The position numbers were made by a program, and so were the translations under genes. Below, in pieces: positions 52,799-63,777 of a stretch of 64,000 nucleotides of DNA. The DNA comes from Nocardioides sp. W7 (GTDB lineage Bacteria; Actinomycetota; Actinomycetes; Propionibacteriales; Nocardioidaceae). Numbering within the stretch: the first letter of the stretch is position 1; every line of letters starts with the position of its first letter. Location: contig NZ_CP095078.1 of the NCBI RefSeq assembly GCF_022919075.1, forward strand, positions 1,116,001 through 1,180,000, read 5' to 3'. The notes beneath the pieces are model-generated. The model ran no database searches. It saw nothing but the letters and a program-made list of their open reading frames with translations, and had not been told where the DNA came from.

Positions 52799-55377
52799 AC
52801 GGCCGGCAGCCCGTCGCGGTTGCGCAGGGCGTCGATCCAGGCCTTCCACAGGGCCTTGCCGTCGCCCTTGTTCAACGCCATCCGCAGCGGCGTCATGCCC
52901 GAGGCCATCACCTGACCCATCACCGTCTCCTGTCGGTAGACCTTGGCCGCCGTCATGGCCAGGTCGGCCTGGCTCGCGGGTCCGGCCTGGCTGGCCGGCT
53001 CCGGCAGGTTGTTGGCCTCGACGATCGAGCCGGTGAGGTGCGTGATCAGCTCGTCGTACCGTTTGCGCTTCTTGATCGTCGAGGAGTCCCAGTTCCGCGC
53101 GTCGGCGAGCTTCTGTTTGCCGACCCGCCACAGGGTGGCCAGCGCCTTGAAGCCGCCGCCCGCGGCCTTGAGACCCACCCCGGCGGCGGCGCCGACTCCC
53201 GAGAGCATCGCGATGTCGCCGGCGATCCCGGGCAGGGCCGCGGCGATGTTGAGCGCGTTGCGCTTGATCCGCTTGCCGGTGATGGCCTGCAGCTGGCGGG
53301 TCATCGTGTACTCCTTCGCCGCGGCGACCTTCGACATGTCGGCACCGGCCTGGGAGATTGCGAAGGTGTCGAGGATGATTTTGGCGATGCCCGTGGCCGA
53401 GCGGTTCCCTCCGAAGAAGGTCGCGTTCTCCTCGAGGTCGCGCGCACCGATCAGCACGATCTTCGCGGCCCGCTTGTCCTCGCGCATCTGCGCCCACCCC
53501 TGGTAGGCGATGCCGAGACCGATGCCGTTGACCAGGATGTCGAGGACCCCGATCGCGATGCCGAGACCGGGGACGGCATTGAGCATGGCGGAACTGACGC
53601 TGCTGACCTGGCTCATCACCGTGTTGATGGCCTCGATGGTCGACTTGCCGGCCTCGACCACGGACCGAAGCGCGGCCACGGCGGCGGCGGACGGGTCGCC
53701 GGACTCCAGCCCGTCGGCGGCCTTCACGGCCGCGGCGATCGTCTTGACCATCGTGTAGCCCGCCTTGATGGACGAGAGGATGCCGGCGATCGAGGCCAGG
53801 AAGTCGGCGGCCTTGGCGGTCTCCTCCGGGGCGGCGCCGACCGTCTCGGTCCCGCCTTCCTTCTTCGCGAGGTCGGTCTCGGGCCCACTCGCCTCCCCGG
53901 TGACCTTCGGCGGGGCCTCGACCTTCGGCGGGGCCTCCACCTCCTGCCCGTCCCCGCCCTGGGCGGTCTTCGTGGCGTTGGCGAACGCGCTGGCGGTGCC
54001 GGCGGCCGCGGTGGTCACGTTGAAGGCGGCGGCGACGGCATCCTCGGTCTTGTCGAAGCCCTTGCGCCACTTCTGGACGGCCGTGCCGCCCTCGACCAGG
54101 AACGCGAAGCCCGCGATGCCGGCCCCGCCGTAGGTCAGGTTGGCCTGCTGGGCGTCGTCGCCCAGGGTCGAGCGCTTGCCCCCGTCGGCCTTGTTGAGGC
54201 CGGCGAGGTAGCTGTTGGTCGCGTCGACGTGATTCGTGGTCGCGGCGCTCTCGGCCGCGAGGCCGCCGAGCTCGCTGACACTCTCGAAGCCGGAGCTCAC
54301 CTCGTCCGTCGTGCGGTCGGTCGCTGCGGGGATGTTCCCCTGCGTCCAGGCGGCGAGGGTGGTGGGCACCCGCGGACGCCGGGGGAGCGGTGGCGGCGCG
54401 ACGGTGCCCGTGCCCGTCGGCGCGGGCGACGCTGCCGGTGCCGGGGGACTCGCGGTGGCAGTGCCCGCGCGGCCCGGAGCGGGCCGCGGCAACGAGGCCA
54501 TTTGCGGCGGGGCGGCGTTGCCCGTGCTCGCAGGCGCCACCGGTGCCGGGGGACTCGCGGTGGCAGTGCCCGCGCGGCCCGGAGCGGGCCGCGGCAACAA
54601 GGCCATTTGCGGCGGGGCGGCGCGGAGGGCGCCGGGTGGGAGGGGTGGGGGTCCGGGGTGTCGCAGTGGCGGGGGTCCCGGGGGCAGCGGTGCTTGCAGG
54701 GGTGCGGGTCCTGCGGGGAGCGGCGGCTGGGCGGCGCGGAGGGTGCCGGGTGGGAGGGGTGGGGGTCCGGGGTGTCGCAGTGGCGGGGGTCCCGGGGGCA
54801 GCGGCGCCTGCAGGGGTGCCGCCCCGTGGGCGCGACGGACCGTGCGGTGTGCTGCGCCGCCGTCCTGCCGGGTGTGGGCCAGCTCGTGGGCGAGCAGGTG
54901 CTGGCCCGGCCGGCTGTCGAGGGCTGGCGTGCCGGAGCCGAGGAAGATGTCCTTGCCGACGGTGAACGCCTTCGCCCCGAGCTGTGAGCTCAGGGCCGCG
55001 GCCGACGGTCCCGTGTGCAGGCGTACGCCGCTGAAGTTCGCACCACCGAAGGCGCTCTCCATCGAGCGGCGCACCGGTTCGGGGAGCGCGGAGCCGCTGC
55101 TGCCCCGGATGGCGGCGGCGGTGCCGGCGTCGACCGCTCCGCCCGCCGCCCCCATGGCACCCGAGGCGCGCCCGAGGCCCGAGCCGTCGTCGGCACCGCC
55201 GAGGGCACCCTCGTCGGCGAGCCGACGCAGCACCTGCTCCGCGGTGCGCTCGGCGGCCTGCTCGTACTGGTCGTTCGCGGCACCCACCTCGAGCGCGGGC
55301 GCAGCCGGGGCAGGCGGCGCCGGCGCCACCACATCGCGCGCCGGCGCGGCCTCCGGTTCGGCGGCGGTCCGGCTCAC
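52795..55377 (-). CDS. DUF4157 (eCIS core domain) protein, probable injected effector
   Basis: 860 aa, GTG start. The DUF4157 domain spans about residues 100-175: MESAFGGANFSGVRLHTG, AKAFTVGKDIFLGSG and LLAHELAHTRQ with a HELAH zinc-protease-like motif (164-168). A Pro-rich repetitive region follows (~185-345), then a long Ala-rich helical part with a glycine-rich hydrophobic segment (LGIAIGVLDILVNGIGLGIA). DUF4157 proteins are characteristic cargo or accessory proteins of extracellular contractile injection systems. No known toxin domain is recognised in the C-terminal ~500 residues. Confidence 0.82.
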   Translation of the reverse strand: MSRTAAEPEAAPARDVVAPAPPAPAAPALEVGAANDQYEQAAERTAEQVLRRLADEGALGGADDGSGLGRASGAMGAAGGAVDAGTAAAIRGSSGSALPEPVRRSMESAFGGANFSGVRLHTGPSAAALSSQLGAKAFTVGKDIFLGSGTPALDSRPGQHLLAHELAHTRQDGGAAHRTVRRAHGAAPLQAPLPPGPPPLRHPGPPPLPPGTLRAAQPPLPAGPAPLQAPLPPGPPPLRHPGPPPLPPGALRAAPPQMALLPRPAPGRAGTATASPPAPVAPASTGNAAPPQMASLPRPAPGRAGTATASPPAPAASPAPTGTGTVAPPPLPRRPRVPTTLAAWTQGNIPAATDRTTDEVSSGFESVSELGGLAAESAATTNHVDATNSYLAGLNKADGGKRSTLGDDAQQANLTYGGAGIAGFAFLVEGGTAVQKWRKGFDKTEDAVAAAFNVTTAAAGTASAFANATKTAQGGDGQEVEAPPKVEAPPKVTGEASGPETDLAKKEGGTETVGAAPEETAKAADFLASIAGILSSIKAGYTMVKTIAAAVKAADGLESGDPSAAAVAALRSVVEAGKSTIEAINTVMSQVSSVSSAMLNAVPGLGIAIGVLDILVNGIGLGIAYQGWAQMREDKRAAKIVLIGARDLEENATFFGGNRSATGIAKIILDTFAISQAGADMSKVAAAKEYTMTRQLQAITGKRIKRNALNIAAALPGIAGDIAMLSGVGAAAGVGLKAAGGGFKALATLWRVGKQKLADARNWDSSTIKKRKRYDELITHLTGSIVEANNLPEPASQAGPASQADLAMTAAKVYRQETVMGQVMASGMTPLRMALNKGDGKALWKAWIDALRNRDGLPAV
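54435..54622. repeat. 83-bp direct repeat inside the DUF4157 gene
   Basis: Copies at 54435-54517 and 54540-54622 (period 105 bp) differ by one base seen by eye. They encode the Pro-rich unit containing PPQMA.LPRPAPGRAGTATA. The period is a multiple of three, so the frame is kept. Confidence 0.75.
54617..54819. repeat. ~89-bp direct repeat inside the DUF4157 gene
   Basis: Copies at 54617-54705 and 54731-54819 (period 114 bp, in frame) with a few differences. They encode LQAPLPPGPPPLRHPGPPPL and its second copy. Together with the neighbouring 83-bp repeat they make up a variable-length proline linker. Confidence 0.72.
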
Positions 55378-55405
55378 GTTCGTCCACCCCGCTCGGTCGT
55401 GGGTG

Positions 55406-57271
55406 TCATCCGGAGGTGCTCGCCATCGCGAGGTCGAACCAGTCGCCGTACTTGTCCCGGGTGATCCGCAGCGAGGACTTCTGGAGCTCGCGGGCGGTGC
55501 CCTGCACCAGGTGGGCCATCCCCACGGAGCCGCCGTCGCGGGCCGCCAGGAACGCGGCGTCCACGACCGCGTTGCGGATGGACGCCCCGGACATCTCGAA
55601 CCGGCTCACCAGCCACTCGACATCGACGTCGTCGGCCAGGGGCATGCCGGCGGCGAGGTTGCGGCGCCACAGCTCCTGACGCTCGGACTCACCGGGCAGC
55701 TGGAAGTCGAGCCGGACGTGCACCCGGCGGATGAACGCCTCGTCGATGTTCTTCTCGAAGTTGGTCGCCAGGATCACGATGCCGTCGTACCGCTCGAGCC
55801 GCTGGAGCAGGTAGCTGGTGCCGACGTTGGCGTAGCGGTCGTGGGAGTCGGTGACCTCGGTGCGCTTGCCGAACATGGCGTCGGCCTCGTCGAAGAACAG
55901 CACCGTCCCGCCGATGGAGGCGGCGTCGAAGAGGTTGTCGAGGTTCTTCTCGGTCTCGCCGATGTACTTGCTGACCACGGCCGACAGGTCGAGGCGGTAC
56001 ATGTCGAGCCCCAGCTCGCCGGCGACCACCTCGGCGCCCATCGTCTTGCCCGTCCCGGACTTGCCGGAGAAGAGCGCGACCAGCCCGCGCGACGGCGACG
56101 GGGAGATGCCCCACTCGCCGTACACGGTCGACGAGGAGCGGTAACGGTCGACCAGGTCGACCAGTCGCTGCTTGCGATTCGGCGGCAGCACCAGATCGTC
56201 CCATCCGGCCCGCGGCACGATCCGGGTGGCCACGGCGTCGATCCGGGCGTCGGTGAGCCGTCGGTACGCCGCCTCGGAGTCGCCGCCGGTCAGGCCGAGG
56301 GCCTGGCCCATCCGGTCGAGCTGCTCCGCGGTCAGGGCGTGCGGACGGTCGGCCTCGCCCGCGACGGCCACCCACTCGGTCTGCGAGATCTGCGGCGGCT
56401 CGGGCGCGAACTCGCGCCAGTCGCGGCGGGGCAGGTCGTCGAGTGCCACGGGCGTGGACGTCGATATCGCCCACCGCAGGTGCGTGGTGTCCTCGATGCA
56501 GCGCCGGCCGTCGGCGCTCAGTGGCTCGGTGGACTCGAGGAGGACGGCCGCCCCGGCCAGGGTGGCCTCGCGCACGACCGCGGACCAGCCGTCCGGGTGG
56601 GTCGGGGGCGGGGTGACCAGCAGCCGGACCGCAGCCGTCTTCTCCGCCGCGCGGTGACGGCGGCGGGCCCGGTCGGGACCGACCACGAGCACGGTGTCGT
56701 GGCCGTCCGCCCAGGCCGGTGCCGACGTGGAGACGACCGGCACCAGCTCCGCCCCGACGGGCAGCGCCGGGTCGGACCGGGTGTCGCCCCACAGCGCCCA
56801 CAGGAGCCGAGGCGCGAGGGTGATCGCGGTGCGGCCGAAGGCGCCGCGGGCGGTGACGAGGGCCAGCGCCGCGCGGACCAGGCCCGAGGTCGGTCCCGCC
56901 AGGGCCGGGGTGCTGCCGGGCAGCAGATGCGGCAGCATCCAGAGCTCGACCCGGTGCCGGTCGCGGTCCTCGGTCAGGCTGACCAGCAGGCGTTGCAGGC
57001 TCTCGTCGAGCTCGGCCCCGACCAGCACGGCCAGCAGCTCGGTCTCGGCGGTGCCGAGAGCCGCCTGAGCGGCGACGATGCCGAGCGGGATGCCCTCGTC
57101 GATCGCCGCACCCAGCGCGGTCCGGGCCGCCGCCAGCGCCTGATCGCACCGGGCGACGAGCGCGGGCTCGGGGTCCGGCGCCAGCACCGCCAGCGCTCGC
57201 TCCACGGCTGCGATGGCGAGCCCGCGGACGGGGTCCGGCAGCGGCAGCAGGAGTGCGGCAGGCTCGGACAC
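55406..57271 (-). CDS. AAA+ ATPase of the eCIS (Afp15/PVC15-like) type
   Basis: 621 aa, GTG start. The N-terminal ~340 residues form a helical/β domain as in eCIS ATPases. The AAA module has Walker A FSGKSGTGKTMGAEV, Walker B GTVLFFDEADAMFGKR, sensor 1 IVILATNFEKN and the arginine finger region DEAFIRRVHVRLDF. ATPases of this type assist assembly or cargo loading of contractile injection systems. It lies 28 nt upstream of the DUF4157 gene. No sheath, tube or baseplate gene is in the window. Confidence 0.85.
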   Translation of the reverse strand: MSEPAALLLPLPDPVRGLAIAAVERALAVLAPDPEPALVARCDQALAAARTALGAAIDEGIPLGIVAAQAALGTAETELLAVLVGAELDESLQRLLVSLTEDRDRHRVELWMLPHLLPGSTPALAGPTSGLVRAALALVTARGAFGRTAITLAPRLLWALWGDTRSDPALPVGAELVPVVSTSAPAWADGHDTVLVVGPDRARRRHRAAEKTAAVRLLVTPPPTHPDGWSAVVREATLAGAAVLLESTEPLSADGRRCIEDTTHLRWAISTSTPVALDDLPRRDWREFAPEPPQISQTEWVAVAGEADRPHALTAEQLDRMGQALGLTGGDSEAAYRRLTDARIDAVATRIVPRAGWDDLVLPPNRKQRLVDLVDRYRSSSTVYGEWGISPSPSRGLVALFSGKSGTGKTMGAEVVAGELGLDMYRLDLSAVVSKYIGETEKNLDNLFDAASIGGTVLFFDEADAMFGKRTEVTDSHDRYANVGTSYLLQRLERYDGIVILATNFEKNIDEAFIRRVHVRLDFQLPGESERQELWRRNLAAGMPLADDVDVEWLVSRFEMSGASIRNAVVDAAFLAARDGGSVGMAHLVQGTARELQKSSLRITRDKYGDWFDLAMASTSG

Positions 57272-57339
57272 GTCCGAAGTAAAGCACCGGGATTAATTCC
57301 TCGCGCCGGAACCGAGAACTCCGGTCCGACCGGTCGGGA

Positions 57340-59115
57340 TCACGCCAGGAGTGCGCCCGCATGGGCGGGCAGCGTGAGCCTCCCGCCGGCGAGTTCGACC
57401 CCCGCCTCGGTCTCGAAGAGCAACCGGGTGTGACCGAGCTGGAGTGCGGCCTCGGCGTCGCCGAAGTTCACCACCACCGCCAGCTCCCCCCGGTGCATCA
57501 CGAACGTACGACGCTCCTCGTCGGCCTCGCAGCGGGTCCGTCCGAGGGCCGGGTCGGTGAGCTCGCTCCACCCGCGGCGCAGCGCGCCCAGCCGGCGGTA
57601 GACGTCGAGCATCCGGGCGTGCCGACCCTCGTTCGCCTCGGCCCAGTCGAGCTTCGAGCGCTCGAAGCTGGCCGGGTCCTGCGGGTCCGGCACCACGGCC
57701 GGGTCCCAGCCCATCCGCTCGAACTCCGCGATCCGGCCCTCGGCCGTCGCCTTCCCGAGCTCGTGCTCCGGGTGCGAGGTGAAGAACAGGAACGGGGTCG
57801 AGGCCGCCCACTCCTCGCCCTGGAACAGCATCGGCGTGAACGGACCGGCCAGGGTCAGCAACGCCGCGCAGGCCAGCTGGTCGTCGTCGAGGTGGTCGGT
57901 GATCCGGTCGCCGACCGCCCGGTTGCCGATCTGGTCGTGGTTCTGCGCGCAGACGACCAGTCGCCAGCTCGGCATCGCCGCGGTGTCGATCGGCACGCCG
58001 TGGTCGTGGCCGCGGAAGGACGAGAACGTCCCGTCGTGGAAGAAGCCGCGCTCGCACACCTTGGCCAGCGCACCCAGCGGCTCGAAGTCGGCGTAGTAGC
58101 CGTCCGTCTCCCGGGTCAGCGCGACGTGGACGGCGTGGTGGAAGTCGTCGCTCCACTGCGCGTCCAGCCCGTAGCCGCCCGCCTCGCGGGGCGTGATGAG
58201 CGTCGGGTCGTTGAGGTCGGACTCCGCGATCAGCGTCAGCGGACGCCGCTGGTGGGCCGAGAGCGCCGCCACCTCGACCGCCATCTCCTCCAGCAGGTGG
58301 GTCGCGGACTCGTCGGACAGCGCATGCACGGCGTCCAGCCGCAGCCCGTCCACGTGGTAGTCCGACAGCCACATCCGCACGTTGTCGAGGATGTAGCGGC
58401 GCACCTCCGCGGACCCCTCGCCGTCGAGGTTGACCAGGTCGCCCCAGGTGTTGCTGCCGGACTTCAGATAGGGACCGAAGACCGGCAGGTAGTTCCCGGA
58501 CGGGCCGAGGTGGTTGTAGACGACGTCCTGGATCACGCCCAGGCCCGCGGCGTGGCAGCCGTCGACGAAGCGCTGGTAGGCCGTCGGGCCGCCGTACCCC
58601 TCGTGCACGGCCGACCAGAGCACGCCGTCGTAGCCCCAGTTGTGGGTGCCGTTGAAGGCGTTGACCGGCATCAGCTCGACCAGGTCGACACCGAGCTCGC
58701 GGAGGTGGTCGAGCCGGCCGAGCGCCGCGTCGAAGGTGCCCTCGGGCGTGAAGGTGCCGACGTGCAGCTCGTAGACGACCGCCCCCGCGAGCTGGCGCCC
58801 GGTCCAGGCGTCGTCGGTCCAGGCGAAGGCCGCGGGGTCGTGGGTTCGCGAGCGCTGGTGGACGCCCGCCGGTTGGCGCCGCGACCGCGGGTCGGGTCGG
58901 GGCGCGTCCTCGTCGTCGATCAGGTAGCCGTAGTCCACCTCCGAGCGTGGGTCGGGAACGGGTCCCGCGGGGGTCCACCAGTCGTCGTCCCCGCGAGTCA
59001 TCTCGACGATCTCATCGGGCAGCGCTTGTCCTGAGGAGCCGAGGGACGAGGCGTCTCGAAGGGACAGGCGGAGGCGAGCCGGCCGGGGGGCCCAGACGTC
59101 GTACGGACCGCGCAT
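57340..59115 (-). CDS. treZ: Malto-oligosyltrehalose trehalohydrolase (TreZ)
   Basis: 591 aa, GH13. Releases trehalose from maltooligosyl-trehalose. N-terminal β-domain ([15 protein letters not shown]), [20 protein letters not shown], nucleophile Asp in [10 protein letters not shown], acid/base Glu in LIAESDLND, and [11 protein letters not shown]. Residues ~20-32 ([13 protein letters not shown]) are an extra segment not expected in the family, encoded by a repeat-like element. The ATG at 59115 shares a base with the treY stop. Last gene of glgX-treY-treZ. Confidence 0.95.
   Translation of the reverse strand: MRGPYDVWAPRPARLRLSLRDASSLGSSGQALPDEIVEMTRGDDDWWTPAGPVPDPRSEVDYGYLIDDEDAPRPDPRSRRQPAGVHQRSRTHDPAAFAWTDDAWTGRQLAGAVVYELHVGTFTPEGTFDAALGRLDHLRELGVDLVELMPVNAFNGTHNWGYDGVLWSAVHEGYGGPTAYQRFVDGCHAAGLGVIQDVVYNHLGPSGNYLPVFGPYLKSGSNTWGDLVNLDGEGSAEVRRYILDNVRMWLSDYHVDGLRLDAVHALSDESATHLLEEMAVEVAALSAHQRRPLTLIAESDLNDPTLITPREAGGYGLDAQWSDDFHHAVHVALTRETDGYYADFEPLGALAKVCERGFFHDGTFSSFRGHDHGVPIDTAAMPSWRLVVCAQNHDQIGNRAVGDRITDHLDDDQLACAALLTLAGPFTPMLFQGEEWAASTPFLFFTSHPEHELGKATAEGRIAEFERMGWDPAVVPDPQDPASFERSKLDWAEANEGRHARMLDVYRRLGALRRGWSELTDPALGRTRCEADEERRTFVMHRGELAVVVNFGDAEAALQLGHTRLLFETEAGVELAGGRLTLPAHAGALLA
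59020..59067. repeat. Repeat-like 48-bp element inserted in frame in treZ
   Basis: The stretch contains TTCGAGACG and CTCCTCAGGACA on the treZ strand, with TGTCC/GGACA ends inverse to each other. This composition resembles the small dispersed intergenic repeats (TTCGAGACG...CTCCTCA) seen in Nocardioides and relatives. Its length keeps the frame and explains the unusual Ser/Gly-rich segment near residue 25 of TreZ. Confidence 0.55.
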
Positions 59116-61463
59116 CAGGACTCCTTCACGAGCAGGGCGACGGGCAGGTCGGCCAGCACCTCGGCCAGCGGGGCCGAGCCGGATCCGGACCACGAGCCGA
59201 GGGCGTCGGTCCAGCGGCCGGGCGGCAGCTCCAGCGTCGTGGCATCCCAGCCGCCCCTCGCGGCGAGCCCGACGGGCAACCGGGTGGCGACGGCCAGCGC
59301 CCCGCCGCGGTCGAACGCGATCACGTGGTCGGCCGCCGGCCCGCTGGCCGCGACCGCGTCGTACGACGTGAACAGCTCCGGCCGGTCGCGTCGCAGCCGC
59401 AGGGAGGTCGCGGTGACGTGCAGCTTGGCCGTGCCGGCGTCGTCGACCGCCGGCGTGGGTGCGGTCCACGCGCCGCTGCCGAGGATCGAGCGGCGCGCCT
59501 CGAAGTCGACCCACCGCCGGTTGTCGGGGTCGACCAGGCTCTGCTCCCACAGCTCGCTGCCCTGGTAGACGTCGGGCACACCGGGGATCGTCAGGGCAAG
59601 CAGCTTGGCCGCGAGCGCGTTCGACCAGCCGGGCAGCACGACCTGCTCGAGCAGACCGTCGACGACCGCGCGCACCTCGTCGGAGTCGAAGGCGGCGTCG
59701 ACCGCGGCGTGCACGGCCTCCTCGTACGACGAGTCCGGCTCGGTCCACGTGGTCCGGTCGCCCGCCTCGCGCATCGCCTTCTCGGCGTACCCGTGCAGCC
59801 GGTCGCGGTCGGCGGGCCAGGCGCCGAGCACCGCCTGCCAGAGCAGCGAGCCGAAGCCCGGGTCGGGCACCGGGACGAGCGAGAGCAGCGACTCCAGCGC
59901 CGACTCCCACGCCTCCGGCAGCTCGGCCAGTGCGGTGATCCGGGCCCGCACGTCCTCGCCGCGCTTGGTGTCGTGGGTCGACAGGGTGGTCATCGCGTGC
60001 GGCCAGTCGCGCTGCCGCTCGGCCAGCTGCTCGTGGAAGCCGGTCACGTCGAGGGCGAAGACGCTGGGGTCACCACCGACCTCGTTGAGCGAGGTGAGGC
60101 GGGAGTAGCGGTAGAACGCGCAGTCCTCCACGCCCTTGGCCATCACCATCCCGCTGGTCTGCTGGAAGCGCTTCGCGGCCGCGAGGTCCGGGTCGTGGAG
60201 CCACGGCTCGAGCTGGTCGAAGGTGACCGCGAGGTCGGGGCGGCGGCGGCGCGCCTCGGTGAAGGCGTGCTCCAGGTGCTCGCGCCCCTCGGGCAGGTAG
60301 GAGCGGTAGACACCGAAGCAGGCGAACAGCTCGGCGACGGCGTCCTCGGCCCGGAAGGCGTGTACGACGGGCAGGTGCCGCCGCAGCTCGCGGACGATCC
60401 GGCGCACCTCGCTGTTGAGGATGCCGTCGGCCACCTCGCGCTTGGTGTCGTGGATCATCTCGGCCCAGTCGACGGGCCCGCCGCGCAGCCGCGCCTCCAG
60501 GTCGTCGAGCGGCTTCTGACCGGCCGGGTCGGTGAGCACCCGGTCGATGTGGGCGAGAGCGTCGTACCCGGTCGTACCGGCGGTCTCCCACGAGGACGGC
60601 AGCCGCTCGCCGGGCTCGAGGATCTTCTCGACCAGCACGTACGCGCCTCCCGTGAGCGACGCCAGGTCGCGCAGGTAGCCGCCGGGGTCGCGCAGCCCGT
60701 CGGGGTGGTCGACGCGCAGCCCGTCGACCAGGCCCTCGTCGAACCAGCGCCGGATCTCGACGTGCGTGTCGTCGAACACCTCCGGCTCCTCGACGCGCAC
60801 GGCGGCCAGGGTGTTGACCGCGAAGAAGCGCCGGTAGTTCAGGCCGTCGTCAGCGAGGTGCCAGCTCACCAGCTGGTAGTGCTGGCGGTCGTGCACCTGC
60901 TGCGGGTCGTCGTGGAGCCCGTCCGCGGTCCCGGGGGCGACCGGGAAGGCCTGGTCCCAGTAGTGCAGCTCCAGACCGTCGGCCCCCTCGACCAGGCTCA
61001 GGTGGTCGATCGGGGCCCGGTCGTCGGCCTGGTCGTCGTCGCCGACGACCGGGAGGCGCAGCCGCTGTCCCGCGGCGTCCCAGTCGATGTCGAACGCCGG
61101 CGCGTGCTCGGCCTGGCGGCCGTGCTTGAGCACGTCCCACCACCACGGGTCCTCGGCCGGGGTCGCGACCCCGACGTGGTTGGGCACGATGTCGACGAGC
61201 ACCCCCATCCCGAGCCGCCGCGCCTCGGCGGAGAGCGCCGCGAGGCCCTCCTCGCCCCCGCGGGCCGGGTCGACCCGGTCGTGGCGGATGACGTCGTACC
61301 CGTGCGTGCTGCCGGGCTCGGCCTCCAGGATCGGGGAGAGGTAGACCCAGTCGGCGCCCAGGTCGTGGAGGTACGGCAGCAGGCGCGCCGCCTCGAACAG
61401 GTCGAGGTCGGCGCTGATCTGCAGCCGGTAGGTGCTGGTCGGGGTACGGCGGGTCGCGGCCAC
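59115..61463 (-). CDS. treY: Malto-oligosyltrehalose synthase (TreY)
   Basis: 782 aa, GH13 intramolecular transglucosylase converting the reducing end of malto-oligosaccharides to a trehalosyl unit. N-terminus [30 protein letters not shown], nucleophile Asp in [15 protein letters not shown], acid/base Glu in [15 protein letters not shown], and [18 protein letters not shown] start 3 nt after the glgX stop. Confidence 0.96.
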   Translation of the reverse strand: MAATRRTPTSTYRLQISADLDLFEAARLLPYLHDLGADWVYLSPILEAEPGSTHGYDVIRHDRVDPARGGEEGLAALSAEARRLGMGVLVDIVPNHVGVATPAEDPWWWDVLKHGRQAEHAPAFDIDWDAAGQRLRLPVVGDDDQADDRAPIDHLSLVEGADGLELHYWDQAFPVAPGTADGLHDDPQQVHDRQHYQLVSWHLADDGLNYRRFFAVNTLAAVRVEEPEVFDDTHVEIRRWFDEGLVDGLRVDHPDGLRDPGGYLRDLASLTGGAYVLVEKILEPGERLPSSWETAGTTGYDALAHIDRVLTDPAGQKPLDDLEARLRGGPVDWAEMIHDTKREVADGILNSEVRRIVRELRRHLPVVHAFRAEDAVAELFACFGVYRSYLPEGREHLEHAFTEARRRRPDLAVTFDQLEPWLHDPDLAAAKRFQQTSGMVMAKGVEDCAFYRYSRLTSLNEVGGDPSVFALDVTGFHEQLAERQRDWPHAMTTLSTHDTKRGEDVRARITALAELPEAWESALESLLSLVPVPDPGFGSLLWQAVLGAWPADRDRLHGYAEKAMREAGDRTTWTEPDSSYEEAVHAAVDAAFDSDEVRAVVDGLLEQVVLPGWSNALAAKLLALTIPGVPDVYQGSELWEQSLVDPDNRRWVDFEARRSILGSGAWTAPTPAVDDAGTAKLHVTATSLRLRRDRPELFTSYDAVAASGPAADHVIAFDRGGALAVATRLPVGLAARGGWDATTLELPPGRWTDALGSWSGSGSAPLAEVLADLPVALLVKES

Positions 61464-61466
61464 GGC

Positions 61467-63713
61467 TCAGATCCGCCGCGACTGGGCGGCGACCGACGCG
61501 GCGACGGAAAGGTCGGGTTCGACCACCGGCGCCCGGTGCTCGCGGAGCACGACGAGGCTGCGGTGGCCGAGCTGCAGGACGGCGCCGGCCTCGAAGGTGC
61601 CGTCGTCGTCGGCCGAGCCGGCGGTGTCGATGATGACGTCCCAGGCGTCGGAGTACTCGGCCGGCGGCAGGGTGACCTGGGCGTCCCCGTCGGCGTTGAA
61701 GTAGAGCAGGAAATGGTCGTCGAGGATCGTCTGGCCGCGGGCGTCCTTGCCGGCGATGCCGTGCCCGTTGAGGTACATGCCGATGGCCTGGGCTCCGCCG
61801 GTCCAGTCCTCGTCGACCATCGGCCGGCCGTCGAGGTGCAGCCAGACGATGTCGTCGAGCCGCTCGCCCTCACCGCTGCGCACCTCCTCGCCGGTGAAGA
61901 ACCGCTTGCGGCGGAAGGTCGGGTGCTGGGCGCGCAGCCGGACGATCGCCGCGGTGAACTCGATCAGCGGCCCGTCGGCGTCGTCCCAGTGCACCCAGCT
62001 GAGCTCGGAGTCCTGGGCGTAGGTGTTGTTGTTGCCCTGCTGGGTGCGGCCCAGCTCGTCGCCGTGCAGGATCATCGGCACGCCCTGGCTGAGCAGCAGG
62101 GTGGCCAGCAGGTTGCGCTGCTCGCGGGCCCGGAACGCCTGGATCTCGGGGTCGTCGGTGGGTCCTTCGACCCCGTGGTTCCAGGACCGGTTGTGGCTCT
62201 CGCCGTCGTTGTTGTCCTCGCCGTTCGCCTCGTTGTGCTTCTCGTTGTACGACACCAGGTCGCGCATGGTGAAGCCGTCGTGGGCGGTGACGAAGTTGAT
62301 GCTCGCGAACGGCCGGCGCCCGGAGCGCTCGTAGAGGTCGGAGGAGCCGGAGAGCCGCGAGGCGAACTCGCCCAGGGACGGCTCGCCGCGCCAGAAGTCG
62401 CGGACCGTGTCGCGGTACTTGCCGTTCCACTCGGTCCACTGCGGCGGGAAGCCGCCGACCTGGTAGCCGCCCGGGCCGACGTCCCACGGCTCGGCGATCA
62501 GCTTCACCTGGCTGACCACCGGGTCCTGTTGCACGAGCTCGAAGAACGTCGCCAGCCGGTCGACGTCGTAGAACTCGCGGGCCAGCGCGGAGGCCAGGTC
62601 GAAGCGGAAGCCGTCGACGTGCATCTCGGTCACCCAGTAGCGCAGCGAGTCCATGATCAGCTGCAGCGAGTGCGGGTGCCGCACGTTGAGGGTGTTGCCG
62701 GTGCCGGTGTAGTCCATGTAGTAGCGCTCGTCGTCCTCGACGAGCCGGTAGTAGGCCTCGTTGTCGATGCCCTTGAAGCTCAGGGTCGGACCCAGGTGGT
62801 TGCCCTCCGCGGTGTGGTTGTAGACCACGTCGAGGATCACCTCGATGCCCGCCGCGTGCATCGCCTTGACCATGGCCTTGAACTCCTGGACCTGCTGGCC
62901 CAGACCCTGGCCCGCGCGGGTCGCGGTGCTGTAGTCCTCGTGCGGCGCGAAGAAGCCGAGGGTGTTGTAGCCCCAGTAGTTGCGCAGCCCCTTCTCCAGC
63001 AGCGTGTTGTCCTGGACGAACTGGTGCACCGGCATCAGCTCGATCGCGGTGATCCCGAGCTTCTGCAGGTGCGCGGTGATGGCGGGGTGCGCGAGGCCGG
63101 CGTACGTCCCGCGGATCTCCTCGGGGACGTCGGGGTGCAGCTGGGTCAGCCCCTTGACGTGCGCCTCGTAGATGACCGAGTCGTTGTAGGGGATGTTGAG
63201 GCGGCGGTCGCCCTCCCAGTCGAAGAACGGGTTGATGACGACGCCGTGCGTCATGTGCGGCGCGGAGTCCTCGTCGTTGCGGGAGTCCTCGTCGCCGAAG
63301 GTGTAGGAGAACAGGCTCGGGTGCCAGTCCAGCTCGCCACTGGTCGCCTTGGCGTAGGGGTCCAGCAGCAGCTTGTTGGGATTGCAGCGCAGTCCCTGCT
63401 CGGGGTCCCACGGGCCGTGCACGCGGTAGCCGTAGCGCTGACCCGGCTGCACCTGCGGGAGATAGCAGTGCCAGACGTAGGCGTCGACCTCGGTGAGCTC
63501 CAGGCGGGTCTCGACCCCCTCCGCGTCGAACAGGCACAGCTCGACCCGTTCGGCGACCTCGCTGAAGAGGGCGAAGTTGGTGCCGGCGCCGTCGTACGTC
63601 GCACCCAGGGGGTACGCCTCGCCCGGCCAGATCTGCAGCTCGGTCTCCGGCTCGGCGTCAGTGATGGTCGAGCTAGGGGTTCGATCGTTCAAAACATCAC
63701 CTGCGGCAATCAC
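61467..63713 (-). CDS. glgX: Glycogen debranching enzyme (GlgX)
   Basis: 748 aa from the GTG at 63713 (a TTG at 63692 is possible). Hydrolyses α-1,6 branches of phosphorylase-limited glycogen. CBM48-like N-terminus ([20 protein letters not shown]), [20 protein letters not shown], nucleophile Asp in [13 protein letters not shown], acid/base Glu in [16 protein letters not shown], and [20 protein letters not shown]. First gene of the trehalose-from-glycogen operon: linear dextrins pass on to TreY and TreZ. Confidence 0.95.
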   Translation of the reverse strand: MIAAGDVLNDRTPSSTITDAEPETELQIWPGEAYPLGATYDGAGTNFALFSEVAERVELCLFDAEGVETRLELTEVDAYVWHCYLPQVQPGQRYGYRVHGPWDPEQGLRCNPNKLLLDPYAKATSGELDWHPSLFSYTFGDEDSRNDEDSAPHMTHGVVINPFFDWEGDRRLNIPYNDSVIYEAHVKGLTQLHPDVPEEIRGTYAGLAHPAITAHLQKLGITAIELMPVHQFVQDNTLLEKGLRNYWGYNTLGFFAPHEDYSTATRAGQGLGQQVQEFKAMVKAMHAAGIEVILDVVYNHTAEGNHLGPTLSFKGIDNEAYYRLVEDDERYYMDYTGTGNTLNVRHPHSLQLIMDSLRYWVTEMHVDGFRFDLASALAREFYDVDRLATFFELVQQDPVVSQVKLIAEPWDVGPGGYQVGGFPPQWTEWNGKYRDTVRDFWRGEPSLGEFASRLSGSSDLYERSGRRPFASINFVTAHDGFTMRDLVSYNEKHNEANGEDNNDGESHNRSWNHGVEGPTDDPEIQAFRAREQRNLLATLLLSQGVPMILHGDELGRTQQGNNNTYAQDSELSWVHWDDADGPLIEFTAAIVRLRAQHPTFRRKRFFTGEEVRSGEGERLDDIVWLHLDGRPMVDEDWTGGAQAIGMYLNGHGIAGKDARGQTILDDHFLLYFNADGDAQVTLPPAEYSDAWDVIIDTAGSADDDGTFEAGAVLQLGHRSLVVLREHRAPVVEPDLSVAASVAAQSRRI

Positions 63714-63777
63714 GGCGGGGAAGGGGGGACGCCCCGGAGTACCCGAACCGGGACGTCCGCAACTCCGTGCACAGCCC

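Noticed and set aside
54435..54819. Possible CRISPR-like array because of regularly spaced repeats
   Set aside because: The repeats lie in frame in a coding gene, occur only twice each and encode a Pro-rich linker; no cas genes.
54236..57433. A plus-strand open frame of ~1,065 codons opposite the DUF4157 and ATPase genes
   Set aside because: It crosses two real genes in antisense and has no recognisable domain or RBS.
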